From Calvatia gigantea (Eukaryota; Basidiomycota; Agaricomycetes; Agaricales; Lycoperdaceae), in assembly GCA_025093985.1 (NCBI GenBank), contig JACAAK010000009.1, forward strand, positions 3,348,001 to 3,412,000: DNA of 64,000 bases, given 5' to 3'. Positions 54,640 through 64,000 of this stretch are shown piece after piece. The notes beneath the pieces are model-generated. The model had not been told where the DNA came from, made no database searches, and worked only from the letters and a program-made list of their open reading frames with translations. Every line of letters starts with the position of its first letter. The stretch's first letter is position 1. A program made the position numbers and the translations under genes.

Positions 54640-54897
54640 CTGATTATCCATCAGTACCTACCAAACCAATAGAACGCGTACGATCGCGCTATATCTGGGG
54701 ATGAGTATAATTAACTCAATCCATGGAACAGTTGACAAATGTCAACGAGCACTAATGAAGCGCCCAAAAATTCAAGCGCTTGTGGGCGCTTAAATTATCA
54801 TCAGGAAAAACAAAAGTAAGGAAAACTTATACTTAAGCGCCCGCGTAGCGCCCAAGTGCGGGGCGCCCATTAAGCGCCCACGCACTTAAATACGAAC

Positions 54898-56377
54898 ACG
54901 CCGATCAAGAAGTCCAAGTTTATCCAAGCGTAGATACTCACCTCTGCCCACCAGAGACTTAGCAACTACACTAGATGAGCGTCAACCCGCCAAAGCGGAT
55001 CTTCACCACCCCAATGCAATCGCCCTCCCCGACGAGTTTCAGTAAGTTCCGGCTTGGTTGCGAGTAGGTTATCTAGGTCAGTTGGCATTAGGGGTCATAG
55101 GGGTCAAAAATTATTGGAAGGGGATAGGCAGGGGATGTAGGGTGGCAGGGGTGGGCTGGAGATGAGTAGGGGTGGGCAGGGGATGGGCGGAATGAGTAGG
55201 GGAGGGCAGGAAAGGGCAGGGAATGGGCTGGGCAGCTGGGGACAGGCTGGGGGTGGCGGGAATGGGCATGGAATGCAGGGAATGGAAGGGAATGGGCAGG
55301 AGACAGCTGGGGCAGGCTGGGGGTGGGCAGGGAATGGGCAGGAAATGAAGGGAATGGACAGGGAATGGGCAGGGGACAGCTGGGGACAGGCTGGGGGTGG
55401 GCAGGCTCATAGGGGATGAGTAAGAATAAGGAGGGGATGAGGAGGGGGATGAGGAGGAATGGGTAGAGAACAGACTGGGGATGGGGGAATGGACTGGGGG
55501 TGATATTGGAGTTGTGCACACCCATTTGTCCAAGACAAATGGATGTCCATCACACCTCAGCCAACTGTGGGAAAATCAGAGTGGTGCACACCAATTCATC
55601 CAAGATGAATTGGTGTGCATGAGTCCTCAGAACATTAAATATAGAATGATACTGGAATAACTCCACCAAAAATTAGCAGATCTACTCATACTTTTTTTTA
55701 TTTTGTTCGGATTGACAGTGGCTTTTCAGCGACTCCAGATACAGGCCAATATGTTCATTCATTGCAGCACTATTTCAAAAACTCGCATTTATGGTGTTAT
55801 TGGTATAACTCACTGGATACTAAAGCGATCATTTCGGTCTAAATTCCGTTGAATAGTACTCATTGAGCTAATTCCAACAAGCCCAAATACATTATATTTC
55901 ATTCAGGCTCTGTATTTCTACTGTATTCATAGTATTTACCCCAAAATAGACACATAATTCTATAACAATACAACGGCTGCAGATAATTACTCGGTCCCTT
56001 TTGTAGCTTAATTAAATTTACAGGCAGCCTCCAATGAGATACTGGGGATGTTGCTTCAATAACTACCTGGAGTGCTGTGGAGCCACCTTGTTATTAAAGA
56101 AATGCTAAAATATTATGGCAGAGAGTAGGCGAATTTCTACGGTCTCAATACCGTTGGAAAGAGCTCTCTGAGGCGGTTCTAACGAGGTATAATACATGGT
56201 GATTGGATTGCAGGGGCTACCAGTACTGGCTCAGCAATTGTTGACATTGACTGATTGAGTGTGGGAAAAATTGGGATAGTGCAGACCATTCGTCTTGGAC
56301 AAATGTGTGTGCATTGGTACCTCAATTCATTATGGGAATACTGGAGTGGCTCACACACATTCGTCTTGGATGAATGG
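54898..56377. repeat. Segmental duplication, copy 2
   Basis: Second copy of 51088-52640: an element ORF scrap (54898-55064), G-rich minisatellite (about 55095-55500) and a satellite unit cut at 56377 by the full-length Penelope-like element. Confidence 0.8.
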
Positions 56378-56743
56378 AGTAATTAACTCGATCCATGGAA
56401 CAGTTGACAAATGTCAACGAGCGCTAAAATAGCGCCCAAAACCCTAGCGCTTATGGGCGCTTAAGTTATCGTCAGGAAATGTAAAAGTAAGGAAAACTTG
56501 TACTTAAGCGCCCGCGTAGCGCCCAAATGCGGGGCGCCCATTAAGCGCCCACGCACTTAAATATGAACATTCTCGAAATAATAAAATGAACATACCAAGT
56601 ACCTAACGATGTCATCAGCTTGACAACTGAGGGCGGGGTACATACCGTGGCAGGTTATTTACACAACAGTCCAGCTCAGACAATCCCTTAGTCCATCTAT
56701 CAGCCTGCGCATCACGAGACAAGGCCGGTTCCACTCACCATTG

Positions 56744-56768
56744 TTAGGGGAGGTTAGGGGTTAGGGGG
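56744..56768 (+). repeat. Telomere-like TTAGGGG run in the full-length element
   Basis: Same imperfect TTAGGGG units as at 50279-50303, between the terminal repeat and the 3' untranslated region. Confidence 0.5.
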
Positions 56769-57396
56769 TTCCTACGTATTAGTAGTAGTCCAAGATTGCG
56801 TACACGGATGTACTTACCGCAAAGTGTTCCATTTGGCACACCTGCAAGGAAAACGTTGGTGATCCAATGCGATGTTGTTGGTCGTTCGCTATCCCGACCG
56901 GGGCCATCACCTCCCCGGCGTATAACTACTGGTAAAAGCGTTCACTTAAGAACACGTTCGTCAAGCCACAGTACGAACTCTCAAACGACACTGACTACTG
57001 GCTTCATTCCTTCATCCTGCCTATTACCTGCCACACCAGGTTAAGCATTAGGTCTAGACTCCCTTCATATTGGTTGTGTGAACATCAATATAGGTTGCCC
57101 AACGTATCTATCCCGCTCACGCGCCCATAGAAAGCGCACTTTACCTAAGATGAGTCCAACCTGACATGCTTGGCGTAACGCACACTGCGTAGTGGATCAC
57201 TACTCGCATCGCATACTCGAAGGCATGCCAGGTATCAAAGGAGTTGGAGCCAGAAGGCCCCGTCGGGTCGGGAGATTTTTGATTAGACCGAAGTCACCCA
57301 GAATCGTAACTGGGATTTCGTTTCGACCGAGAATTCAGAAGAAGTTTTCGCCAGGCATCCAAAAGAACGCCCGCGGACAAGAGGTACTAGTGAAGC

Positions 57397-60300
57397 TCAA
57401 GCTTCAGCTAACCAACCATCCAAGGTAGTCTGACGCAAGTCAGTACGTTGATCTCTATTGAGATCTGGAAAACTACCTAGATCACGTCTTTCTAAGACAG
57501 CCCGCCGCCAAGAAGCAGCGAGATCTATAAGTTGTTTCGTTCGTCGCTTACTGACGATCAACCGCCGATCAAGAAGTCCAAGTTTATCCAAGCGTAGATA
57601 CTCACCTCTGCCCACCAGAGACTTAGCAACTACACTAGAATGAGCGTCAACCCGCCATAGCGGATCTTCACCACCCCAATGCAATCGCCCTCCCCGACGA
57701 GTTTCAGTAAGTTCCGGCTTGGTTGCGAGTATTTCCGCGGAGAGTTCTGATTTCTCCGGGGTATTACCGAAGGATAATGTGCGTAGTGCAACTATCCATC
57801 CAGACTTCAGGCTGTCTGCCAACGTTTGAACGTTAAATAAATCCCATGACAAGTTATATTCTGATTTAAGGACAAGGACGTCCGCTGGTTCAGGTCGACT
57901 CTCTCTAAGCCGATTATCCCAACGTTCCTTATAGTTTCTCCTTAACCAAGAAGCAATTAACTTAGGAGGGTAGCCTCTCGCAATATAGATATCCGCAATT
58001 TCTCTACATGCTTCTACGTAGTAATCATACTTCGAAGAAAGAGTGGCTAGCCTACTCAGTTCACTCGTGAATGTGCCGCGCTTGACATATTCCGGGTGAG
58101 AGCTAATCCATGGTAAACGTTCGAAATGGTTAAGCGGTTTCCTGTACGGTTTGTGACGAAACTCACCGTCCTCAAAAAAGAGGGTCAAATCCAGGAAGTT
58201 GACGTGATTATCATCCGCATCCCATTCAATTTCACAGTTCTCGAATTTGAGAGGACTTACCCATCCAAGGGCCTCTCCGTATGACCTAGCGTACACTAAG
58301 GCCAAACAATCATCGATATAGCGTCCATAATACGCTACGCGAGCGGTTGAACCCATACGATAGGCTTCCTCATGGTGTACTCCATAAAGATTAGCTAAAT
58401 CCGGTGAGCATGCAACGCCCATCGCTAATCCGTGATTCTGCCTATAATAATCCCCGTCGAACTGGAATATAAGATCGTCGTTGGCCGCTTTGAGGCACTC
58501 CCTCATTAACCAAGCTCTGTTGGTAGATTCCTCAACGCTTAAATCCTCTTGCATCGATAACCATTTAAGGTATCTGTCATTAACAATCTCTAGACAGCGA
58601 TCCTTATCGATATTAGGATAGAATGCTACGACGTCACCTGAGACGAAGTATAAGCGATGCAGCGACCCATTTATTAATTTAAATTGGGGTAACGACAATT
58701 TAGCAAGCTTAAGTACCAAATCCTTTGTTCCATGAATTATGAATGGACTCTCGGCAATTAATGGTTTAAGATGCTTGGAGACATACTTCCCGGCTGGACC
58801 TTGTATAACAGAGTGGCAAGGGATAATCGGCCTTGCTTTTACCGGTTGTTTATGGATTTTAGGAATCACATAAAAGTTTGGGAGTCGGTCAGCATACTCC
58901 GCCCAAGTATCTTCCTTGTGACGGTAATTTGTAGCCATGACCTCCGGTAAAAAGAAACTCCTAAAGAAGTCCGGAAGTTGCGGGTGAACGTCATGTTCAG
59001 CACAGAATTTTGCAATTCTCTCCATGTGCGAAAGCTTCGACCATATATACCAATGGACCGATCCATACTCGCCAGTAGTATGGTCCATATGATTAGGATC
59101 AGGATGGAACGTTTTCGGGTCAAATTTAAGTTTTGTATAGTCAGGAGTATCCCGACTACCCATAGCGTTAAGAAGCTTAAGCGCGCTTTCTATGAACCAG
59201 GATCGCGGAGCAACTGCGCAACCTAAGTTTTTGTCAGTGACCATCAGTAGGAGCTCGTGAGTTACTAGATAGTCATGGAGTTTGGAGATCGGCGGTAAAA
59301 GCGATCTAGGTGTGCGACCGCCAATCTGGTCATCGTTGGGCAATTGCGAGACTACTTTATTAATCGTCCGCGTCCCTTCTTCGATGCCAAACTCAAATGC
59401 TCTGTCTAATGGACTCGCCCGCTTACGTGAAGCTTTAGACGGAGTCGCATAGTCTGGATCATAGTCGTTGATTAATTCACCATTGTCATGATCATCCATA
59501 ATTCGGAAGTGAACTGACCATCGGAGACGATCAACGAAATCGTCCCAAGCATCTAAGATTAATTGCTTAGAATACTTAGTGGGGAGCATGTACTTAAGTC
59601 CCGCACTCAGGTGAATCGCTAACTCACGCGGTACATCGCAATCAATCATATGTATAGTGGACCTATAGCGCATACTTTCTAAAACTACAGAAGGTATTCT
59701 AGCCCATACAAATTGCTGCGCGTGGCGAAGGGAAACTGTTAGTAGCCAACTAGGATAAGTGGAAGAGATATCCCACCTGAAAGGCGCGCGATGCACGCGT
59801 ATACCAAGGATGCCGCTATCATCTATTACGACCTCCCGCCTTTCCCCTTCTTGTTCGGCTTGGACTTGCCCTGATTGCGTAGCCGAACCTGTCTGCCACC
59901 CTTGGTCCCCCGCGCGCGTTGGACTTGACCACCGGAGGATTTCCCCCCAGTGGCCCCGTCTTTCGCGCGTTGACCTCCTCCCTTGCCTGGCTTGGGATTC
60001 TGGTGGAAAAGGAAGGGAAAATTCATCAGAGCTTAACAGATCAGCATAAGCGTCGATGGACGAACGACGCACCTGTTTACCCTTTCCCTTTCCTTTATCG
60101 AGCGCTTTAGCTACTTCCGCCCTCACCATCTCAGCGACGGATTTGGAGGATGACGCTTCTTGAACGTCGTCAATTGCTGCTCGCTGTAGCCGTTGTTTAT
60201 CAGCTTTGACCTTGCTTTCCTTGTTGAGCGCGTCTTCTACGATGCCGATCGCGCGACCCCAAATTACTGGGATGTCGTCAAGGAGGTCACGGAATGCTGC

Positions 60301-61200
60301 GACCACGGCTGGGTCATCCGTCCTGCCCTTCAAAACAGGCCGCCCATGTACATCTGCATGCTTATGATCCCACACAAGGACCTTAGCTTCTTTATGCAGA
60401 CGTTCAAAAGTAGCGACAAGGTCGGCGTATAGGCGATCGCCGGTCGCAGTGAAGTGTGCGGTGGTCATAGCGGGCGCAGCTGCAGCCCCGGTGCTAGACC
60501 CTTCACCACGGTCCTCGTCATCTACTTCCATAGCCCCACCCTCGGGGTCTATGAGCAACGTGAGTGCGCGTAGCTCACTGGCCTCGGTTTCCTTGAGCTC
60601 TATGACCTTATTCAAGGCCTCGAGTTCATAGGTTTTATGGAGGTCGTTCAAGGAGGTGCGAACCTCCTCGGCATGCGCGACCATGAACGTTTTCACGAAT
60701 TGTGGTTGCGCTCGTTTGGTCTGAAGAGAGGGGGGGATTTTTCCGTCATCTCGTGAGCTTTGCAAGCTCTTGAGTTGGCGCTCAACGGCAGCCAGGGATT
60801 TTCGGGCGCGCATCGCAGCCTCGAGGTGCTCCTTGAAGACACCCCTGTAATCCCCCGGAAATATACATCCCAGCAGATCGAAGAGGTTTTCGCAGCCCAT
60901 AATGGGCGCGCGCCTCGCGATCGCTTGTGCCTGCTGGATCTTTTGAAGGTTCTGAGGCGTATTCGCCTTTCCCTCCAGAACCGTCTCCAAGGCGCCCAAT
61001 GTTTGTGCTATTGCTATGGCAGGGGCAGCCGCAGGACTTTGCTCCCGTACGTGGAGCCCTCGAGTCGCGCCTCTCGCTAGTTGAGAGATCGGAAGGGTGA
61101 AGGGACGAGGGACGGGAGGGCGAGAACCAGCAGAGCCACGGCCACGGCCGCGACCACGTTTCGAGTTGCCAGAGGATGACGCTGAAGCACGAGGGGGCAT
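57397..61200 (-). CDS. Penelope-like reverse transcriptase polyprotein, 1267 aa, no GIY-YIG domain seen
   Basis: Intact single-exon ORF. Residues 1-450: basic and low-complexity (RGRGRGRG near the start, Lys/Gly-rich near 390), probably nucleic-acid binding. The RT lies at about 770-1075: PKIHKQPVKARPII (hallmark of Penelope-like RTs), VSGDVVAFYPNID (motif A), HGLAMGVACSPDLANLYG (motif B), catalytic YIDD at about 961-964 in YYGRYIDDCLALVYA, VNFLDLTLFF, and HKPYRKPLNHFERLPW followed by a SSHPEYVKRG block. The C-terminal 190 residues are basic and show no GIY-YIG endonuclease motif. RTs of this group lacking endonuclease (Athena, Coprina) are known at telomeres of rotifers and fungi and prime from chromosome ends; the telomere-like runs fit this. 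Assignment is from motif order; a retron-like or other RT clade is less likely. No frame lesion, so possibly active. Confidence 0.75.
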   Translation of the reverse strand: MPPRASASSSGNSKRGRGRGRGSAGSRPPVPRPFTLPISQLARGATRGLHVREQSPAAAPAIAIAQTLGALETVLEGKANTPQNLQKIQQAQAIARRAPIMGCENLFDLLGCIFPGDYRGVFKEHLEAAMRARKSLAAVERQLKSLQSSRDDGKIPPSLQTKRAQPQFVKTFMVAHAEEVRTSLNDLHKTYELEALNKVIELKETEASELRALTLLIDPEGGAMEVDDEDRGEGSSTGAAAAPAMTTAHFTATGDRLYADLVATFERLHKEAKVLVWDHKHADVHGRPVLKGRTDDPAVVAAFRDLLDDIPVIWGRAIGIVEDALNKESKVKADKQRLQRAAIDDVQEASSSKSVAEMVRAEVAKALDKGKGKGKQVRRSSIDAYADLLSSDEFSLPFPPESQARQGRRSTRERRGHWGEILRWSSPTRAGDQGWQTGSATQSGQVQAEQEGERREVVIDDSGILGIRVHRAPFRWDISSTYPSWLLTVSLRHAQQFVWARIPSVVLESMRYRSTIHMIDCDVPRELAIHLSAGLKYMLPTKYSKQLILDAWDDFVDRLRWSVHFRIMDDHDNGELINDYDPDYATPSKASRKRASPLDRAFEFGIEEGTRTINKVVSQLPNDDQIGGRTPRSLLPPISKLHDYLVTHELLLMVTDKNLGCAVAPRSWFIESALKLLNAMGSRDTPDYTKLKFDPKTFHPDPNHMDHTTGEYGSVHWYIWSKLSHMERIAKFCAEHDVHPQLPDFFRSFFLPEVMATNYRHKEDTWAEYADRLPNFYVIPKIHKQPVKARPIIPCHSVIQGPAGKYVSKHLKPLIAESPFIIHGTKDLVLKLAKLSLPQFKLINGSLHRLYFVSGDVVAFYPNIDKDRCLEIVNDRYLKWLSMQEDLSVEESTNRAWLMRECLKAANDDLIFQFDGDYYRQNHGLAMGVACSPDLANLYGVHHEEAYRMGSTARVAYYGRYIDDCLALVYARSYGEALGWVSPLKFENCEIEWDADDNHVNFLDLTLFFEDGEFRHKPYRKPLNHFERLPWISSHPEYVKRGTFTSELSRLATLSSKYDYYVEACREIADIYIARGYPPKLIASWLRRNYKERWDNRLRESRPEPADVLVLKSEYNLSWDLFNVQTLADSLKSGWIVALRTLSFGNTPEKSELSAEILATKPELTETRRGGRLHWGGEDPLWRVDAHSSVVAKSLVGRGEYLRLDKLGLLDRRLIVSKRRTKQLIDLAASWRRAVLERRDLGSFPDLNRDQRTDLRQTTLDGWLAEA

Positions 61201-61305
61201 CGCGAATAGATGTCGAAAAATGGGAGGCGGAGAGAGGAGCGACGGTTTTGCGAAGTGGGGAGAAGGTGATACCTAAAAACCGTTGAGTTGTCCGATGGAG
61301 GAGAC

Positions 61306-61370
61306 AGCGCAACAGGTTGGGGAGCTACCCCAACCACCTGTTTCGTCTTATGACAGACTCATCAGGCGCT
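61306..61370 (-). ncRNA. Hammerhead ribozyme motif 5 (complete, compensatory stem III pair)
   Basis: Stem I AGCGC/GCGCT, core CTGATGA, stem II GTCT/AGAC, core GAAA, cleavage GTT all intact, located about 105 bp upstream of the element ORF start. Stem III has GGTTGGGG/CCCCAACC where other copies have GGCTGGGG/CCCCAGCC: a C-G pair replaced by U-A. Confidence 0.85.
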
Positions 61371-61803
61371 CTGATTATCCATCAGTACCTACCAAACCAA
61401 TGAAACGCGTACGATCGCGCTATACTTGGGGATGAGTATAATTAACTCGATCCATGGAACAGTTGACAAATGTCAACGAGCGCTAAAATAGCGCCCAAAA
61501 ACCCAGCGCTTATGGGCGCTTAAGTTATCGTCAGGAAATGTAAAAGTAAGGAAAAACTTGTACTTAAGCGCCCGCGTAGCGCCCAAATGCGGGGCGCCCA
61601 TTAAGCGCCCACGCACTTAAATATGAACATTCTCGAAATAATAAAATGAACATACCAAGTACCTAACGATGTCATCAGCTTGACAACTGAGGGCGGGGTA
61701 CATACCGTGGCAGGTTATTTACACAACAGTCCAGCTCAGACAATCCCATTGTTAGGGGAGAAGGTGATACCTAAAAACCGTTGAGTTGTCCGATGGAAGA
61801 GAC

Positions 61804-61864
61804 AGCGCAACAGGCTGGGGAGCTACCCCAGCCACCTGTTTTGTCTTATGACAGACTCATCAGG
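61804..61864 (-). ncRNA. Hammerhead fragment 6 (dead)
   Basis: The GAAA core reads AAAA and the stem I 5' strand is lost at the satellite junction (61864/61865). Confidence 0.55.
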
Positions 61865-64000
61865 TGATGTTGCTCCAATAGTTACATGGCGTACTATGGA
61901 GCCACTTTGTTATTAGAGAAATGCTGGAATATTATGCCAGAGAATAGGCGGATTTCTACGGTATTTGTACCGTTGGAAAGAGCTCATTGAGGCGATTCCA
62001 ACGAGGTACAATACATGGAAATTGGATTGCAGGGGCTACCAGTACTGGCTCAACAGCACTGACAGCAACTGTTGAGTGTGGGAATATTGGAGTGGTCCAC
62101 ACCATTTGTCTTGGACGAATGTGTGTGCACTGGTACCTCAATTTATTATGCAAATACTGGAGTGGTGCACACCCATTCATCCAAGATGAATGGGTGTGTA
62201 CCAAGTCCAGTTCACAGTGGCAATATTGGACTGGTGCACGCCCATTCGTCCAAGACGAATGGATGTGCATTAGACCCCACTGGACTGTGGGAAAATTAGA
62301 GTGGTGCACACATCAATTCGTCTTGGACGAATTGGTGTGCATGAGTCCTCAGAGCATTAAATATTGAATGGTACTGGAATAACTCCACCAAAAATGAGCG
62401 GATCCACTCGATCTTTTTTTTAACCTGTCCGGATTTGCAGCCGCTTTCTATCGACATTGGATACGGGCTGATACGTTCATTTACTGCAGCGCTATTTTAA
62501 AAACACATGTTTCTCATGTTATTGCTATAACTCACCGGACACTGAAGCAATCATCTAGGTGTAGATGCCATTAGATAGTACCCACTGAGCGGATTCCAAC
62601 GAGCCTAAATACGTTATATTCCGATGAGGTACTGTATTTCTACTGTATTCACCAGTATTTTCCTCCAAATACACAAATAATTCTATAACAATACAGTGGA
62701 CAGAGATAATAGCTCAGTCTCTTTTGTAGTAATATGATATTTAACAGGCAGCTTTTAATGAGATACTGGGGGTATTACTCCAAAGACTATATGGTATGCT
62801 GTGAGGCCATTATCTTATTAGAGGAATGCTGGAATATTATTGCAGGGAGTAGGCGGATTTTTACGGTCATGGCACTGTTAGAGAGAGCTCATCGAGGTGA
62901 TTACAACGATGCATAATACATCATGATTGGGCAGCAGTGGCCCTCTGTATGAGCTGTACAACTACTGACAGTGAATGATTGAGCGTGGGAATATTGGAGT
63001 GGTCCACACCATTCGTCCAAGACGGATGTGTGTGCATTGGTACCTCCATTTATTAAAATATTGGAGTGGTGGGCACTCATTCTTCTTGGACAAATGTATG
63101 TACCAAGTCCAGTTTACAGTGGGAATATTGAACTGGTGCACCACCATTCGTTCAAGGCGAATCAGTGGGCATCAGACCTCAGCTAACTACTGTGGGAATA
63201 TTTGACTGGTGCACACATCAATTCGTCTTGGACGAATCCACATGCATATCTCCAGAACACTAATTCTAGAATGATAATGAAATAACCTCACGAGAACTGG
63301 ACCGATTGACTTGGTCTTTTTTTTGAACTTTTCGGATTCTTAGCCAGTTTCCAACGCACCAATATACGGGCCGATACGCTCAGTATTTGTAGTGCTATGT
63401 CAAAAACCCGCATTTTTAATGATCATCCTATAATTCAATGAGTATTGAGCCAATCACTACAGTCTGAAGTGCGTTGGATAGTACTCATTGAGTGGATTTC
63501 AACGAGTATAAATTAATTATATTCCAATCAGGCATTGAGCTTCTATTTAATTCCTAGTATTTCTATGAAATGGACAAAGTATTCTATAGCAATTCAATGG
63601 CTGCAGCTATTGACTCAGTCTTTTTTGTGGATTGACGGGAAATGCAGTCGCATTTTAACGGAGTATTGAGGATGTTACTCTGATGGCTATATGTCATATT
63701 ATGGAGCTGGCCTTTATCAGAGATGTTAAATTATTATGCCAACAAGTGGGTAGATTACTACGGTCTTGGTATCGTTGGACAGAGCTCACTGAGGCAATTC
63801 TAACGAGGTATAATACATGATGATTGGATTGCAGTGGCACCCAGTACTGGCTCAGCAATTACTGACAGTGACTAATTGAGTGTGGGAATATTGGAGTGGT
63901 CCACACCATTCGTCCAAGACGAATGTGTGTGCATTGGTACCTCAATTCATTATGGAAATACTGGAGTGGTTCACACACATTCATCTTGGATGAATGAATG
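61865..64000. repeat. ~900-bp satellite units with palindrome clusters (right block, runs off window)
   Basis: More than two units, with clusters near 62095-62345, 63000-63240 and from 63895. The best palindrome (62168-62198) has two perfect 14-bp arms around CAA. Others: 62242-62262 (loop CAA) and 62314-62334 (loop TTG). The array continues past the end of the window. Confidence 0.75.

Larger units (their letters stand above)
53851..54897 (-). repeat. Fragments of Penelope-like terminal repeats
   Basis: Three partial copies of the terminal-repeat sequence joined head to tail (about 53865-54395, 54396-54460, 54461-54897), with AGCGCCC inverted repeats and hammerhead motifs of varying integrity. 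Starts with TCAGGGGTTAGG at the satellite boundary. Confidence 0.7.
56377..61864 (-). mobile_element. Full-length Penelope-like retroelement
   Basis: Minus-strand element. Left terminal repeat 56377-56743 (partial, lacking the hammerhead), telomere-like run 56744-56768, 3' region to 57396, a single ORF 57397-61200, short leader, then the right terminal repeat 61260-61745 with an intact hammerhead, and a second, truncated repeat head-to-tail from about 61747 to 61864. It sits inside a satellite unit: the left flank stops in ATTCGTCTTGGATGAATGG and satellite resumes at 61865 at a different unit position, so the insertion involved rearrangement or two adjacent units. No target-site duplication was identified. 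Confidence 0.75.

Noticed and set aside
57397..57960. C-terminal endonuclease domain (GIY-YIG) of the Penelope-like ORF
   Set aside because: No GIY or YIG motif with the expected spacing and no catalytic Arg/Glu pattern in the last 190 residues.
52520..63240. Regularly spaced palindromic repeats resembling a CRISPR array
   Set aside because: Spacers are themselves repeated, spacing is ~73 bp within ~900-bp satellite units, and the genome is eukaryotic.

Overview
The window reads as nuclear DNA of a mushroom-forming basidiomycete (Agaricomycetes). Genes have many introns of about 45-70 bp with GT/AG ends, and the families are typical of that class: STAND/NACHT proteins, macrofage-activating-glycoprotein-like GPI proteins, DUF6593-like proteins, an HMG-box protein and a Psd2-type phosphatidylserine decarboxylase. 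No 18S/28S rRNA, convincing tRNA or CRISPR array was seen. All gene models were spliced by eye.

Layout. 1-16.5 kb: a broken EH-domain gene (+), a decayed STAND copy (-), a STAND gene with three frame breaks (+), an intact STAND-like gene that has lost its nucleotide-binding motifs (+), a broken glycoprotein gene (-), an HMG-box gene (+) and an intact DUF6593-like gene (-). 16.5-20.2 kb holds nothing recognisable. 20-30 kb: dihydroxyacetone kinase (+), a twin-cassette ABC ATPase (+) and a coclaurine N-methyltransferase-like gene (-), all with single-base frame breaks. 31.0-32.3 kb: a short element with 351-bp direct terminal repeats, directly upstream of an intact STAND gene (32.4-34.8 kb). 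35.9-38.1 kb: intact secreted carboxylesterase (-). 38.9-39.7 kb: second DUF6593-like copy, one stop codon. 41.7-43.0 kb: intact glycoprotein gene. 43.0-47.1 kb: phosphatidylserine decarboxylase with one frame break. 47.3-49.7 kb: an inverted, near-identical copy of the 12.35-14.4 kb segment, cut off by repeats.

49.7-64 kb is a repeat landscape with no host gene: a full-length Penelope-like retroelement (one ORF of 1267 codons, minus strand), a 5'-truncated copy, several terminal-repeat fragments carrying hammerhead-ribozyme motifs on the element's sense strand, telomere-like TTAGGGG runs, a G-rich minisatellite, and ~900-bp tandem units studded with short near-perfect palindromes. This looks subtelomeric or pericentromeric, but no telomere is reached.

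The main points for a second look are: (1) the hammerhead/Penelope system with a compensatory base pair; (2) satellite palindromes whose 3-base centre occurs as CAA or TTG at equivalent positions; (3) single A or T insertions between C and G of inferred ancestral CpGs, which account for many of the frame breaks in six genes; (4) a STAND lineage that kept a 664-codon gene after losing Walker A and B; (5) DUF6593-like proteins ending in CaaX prenylation boxes.
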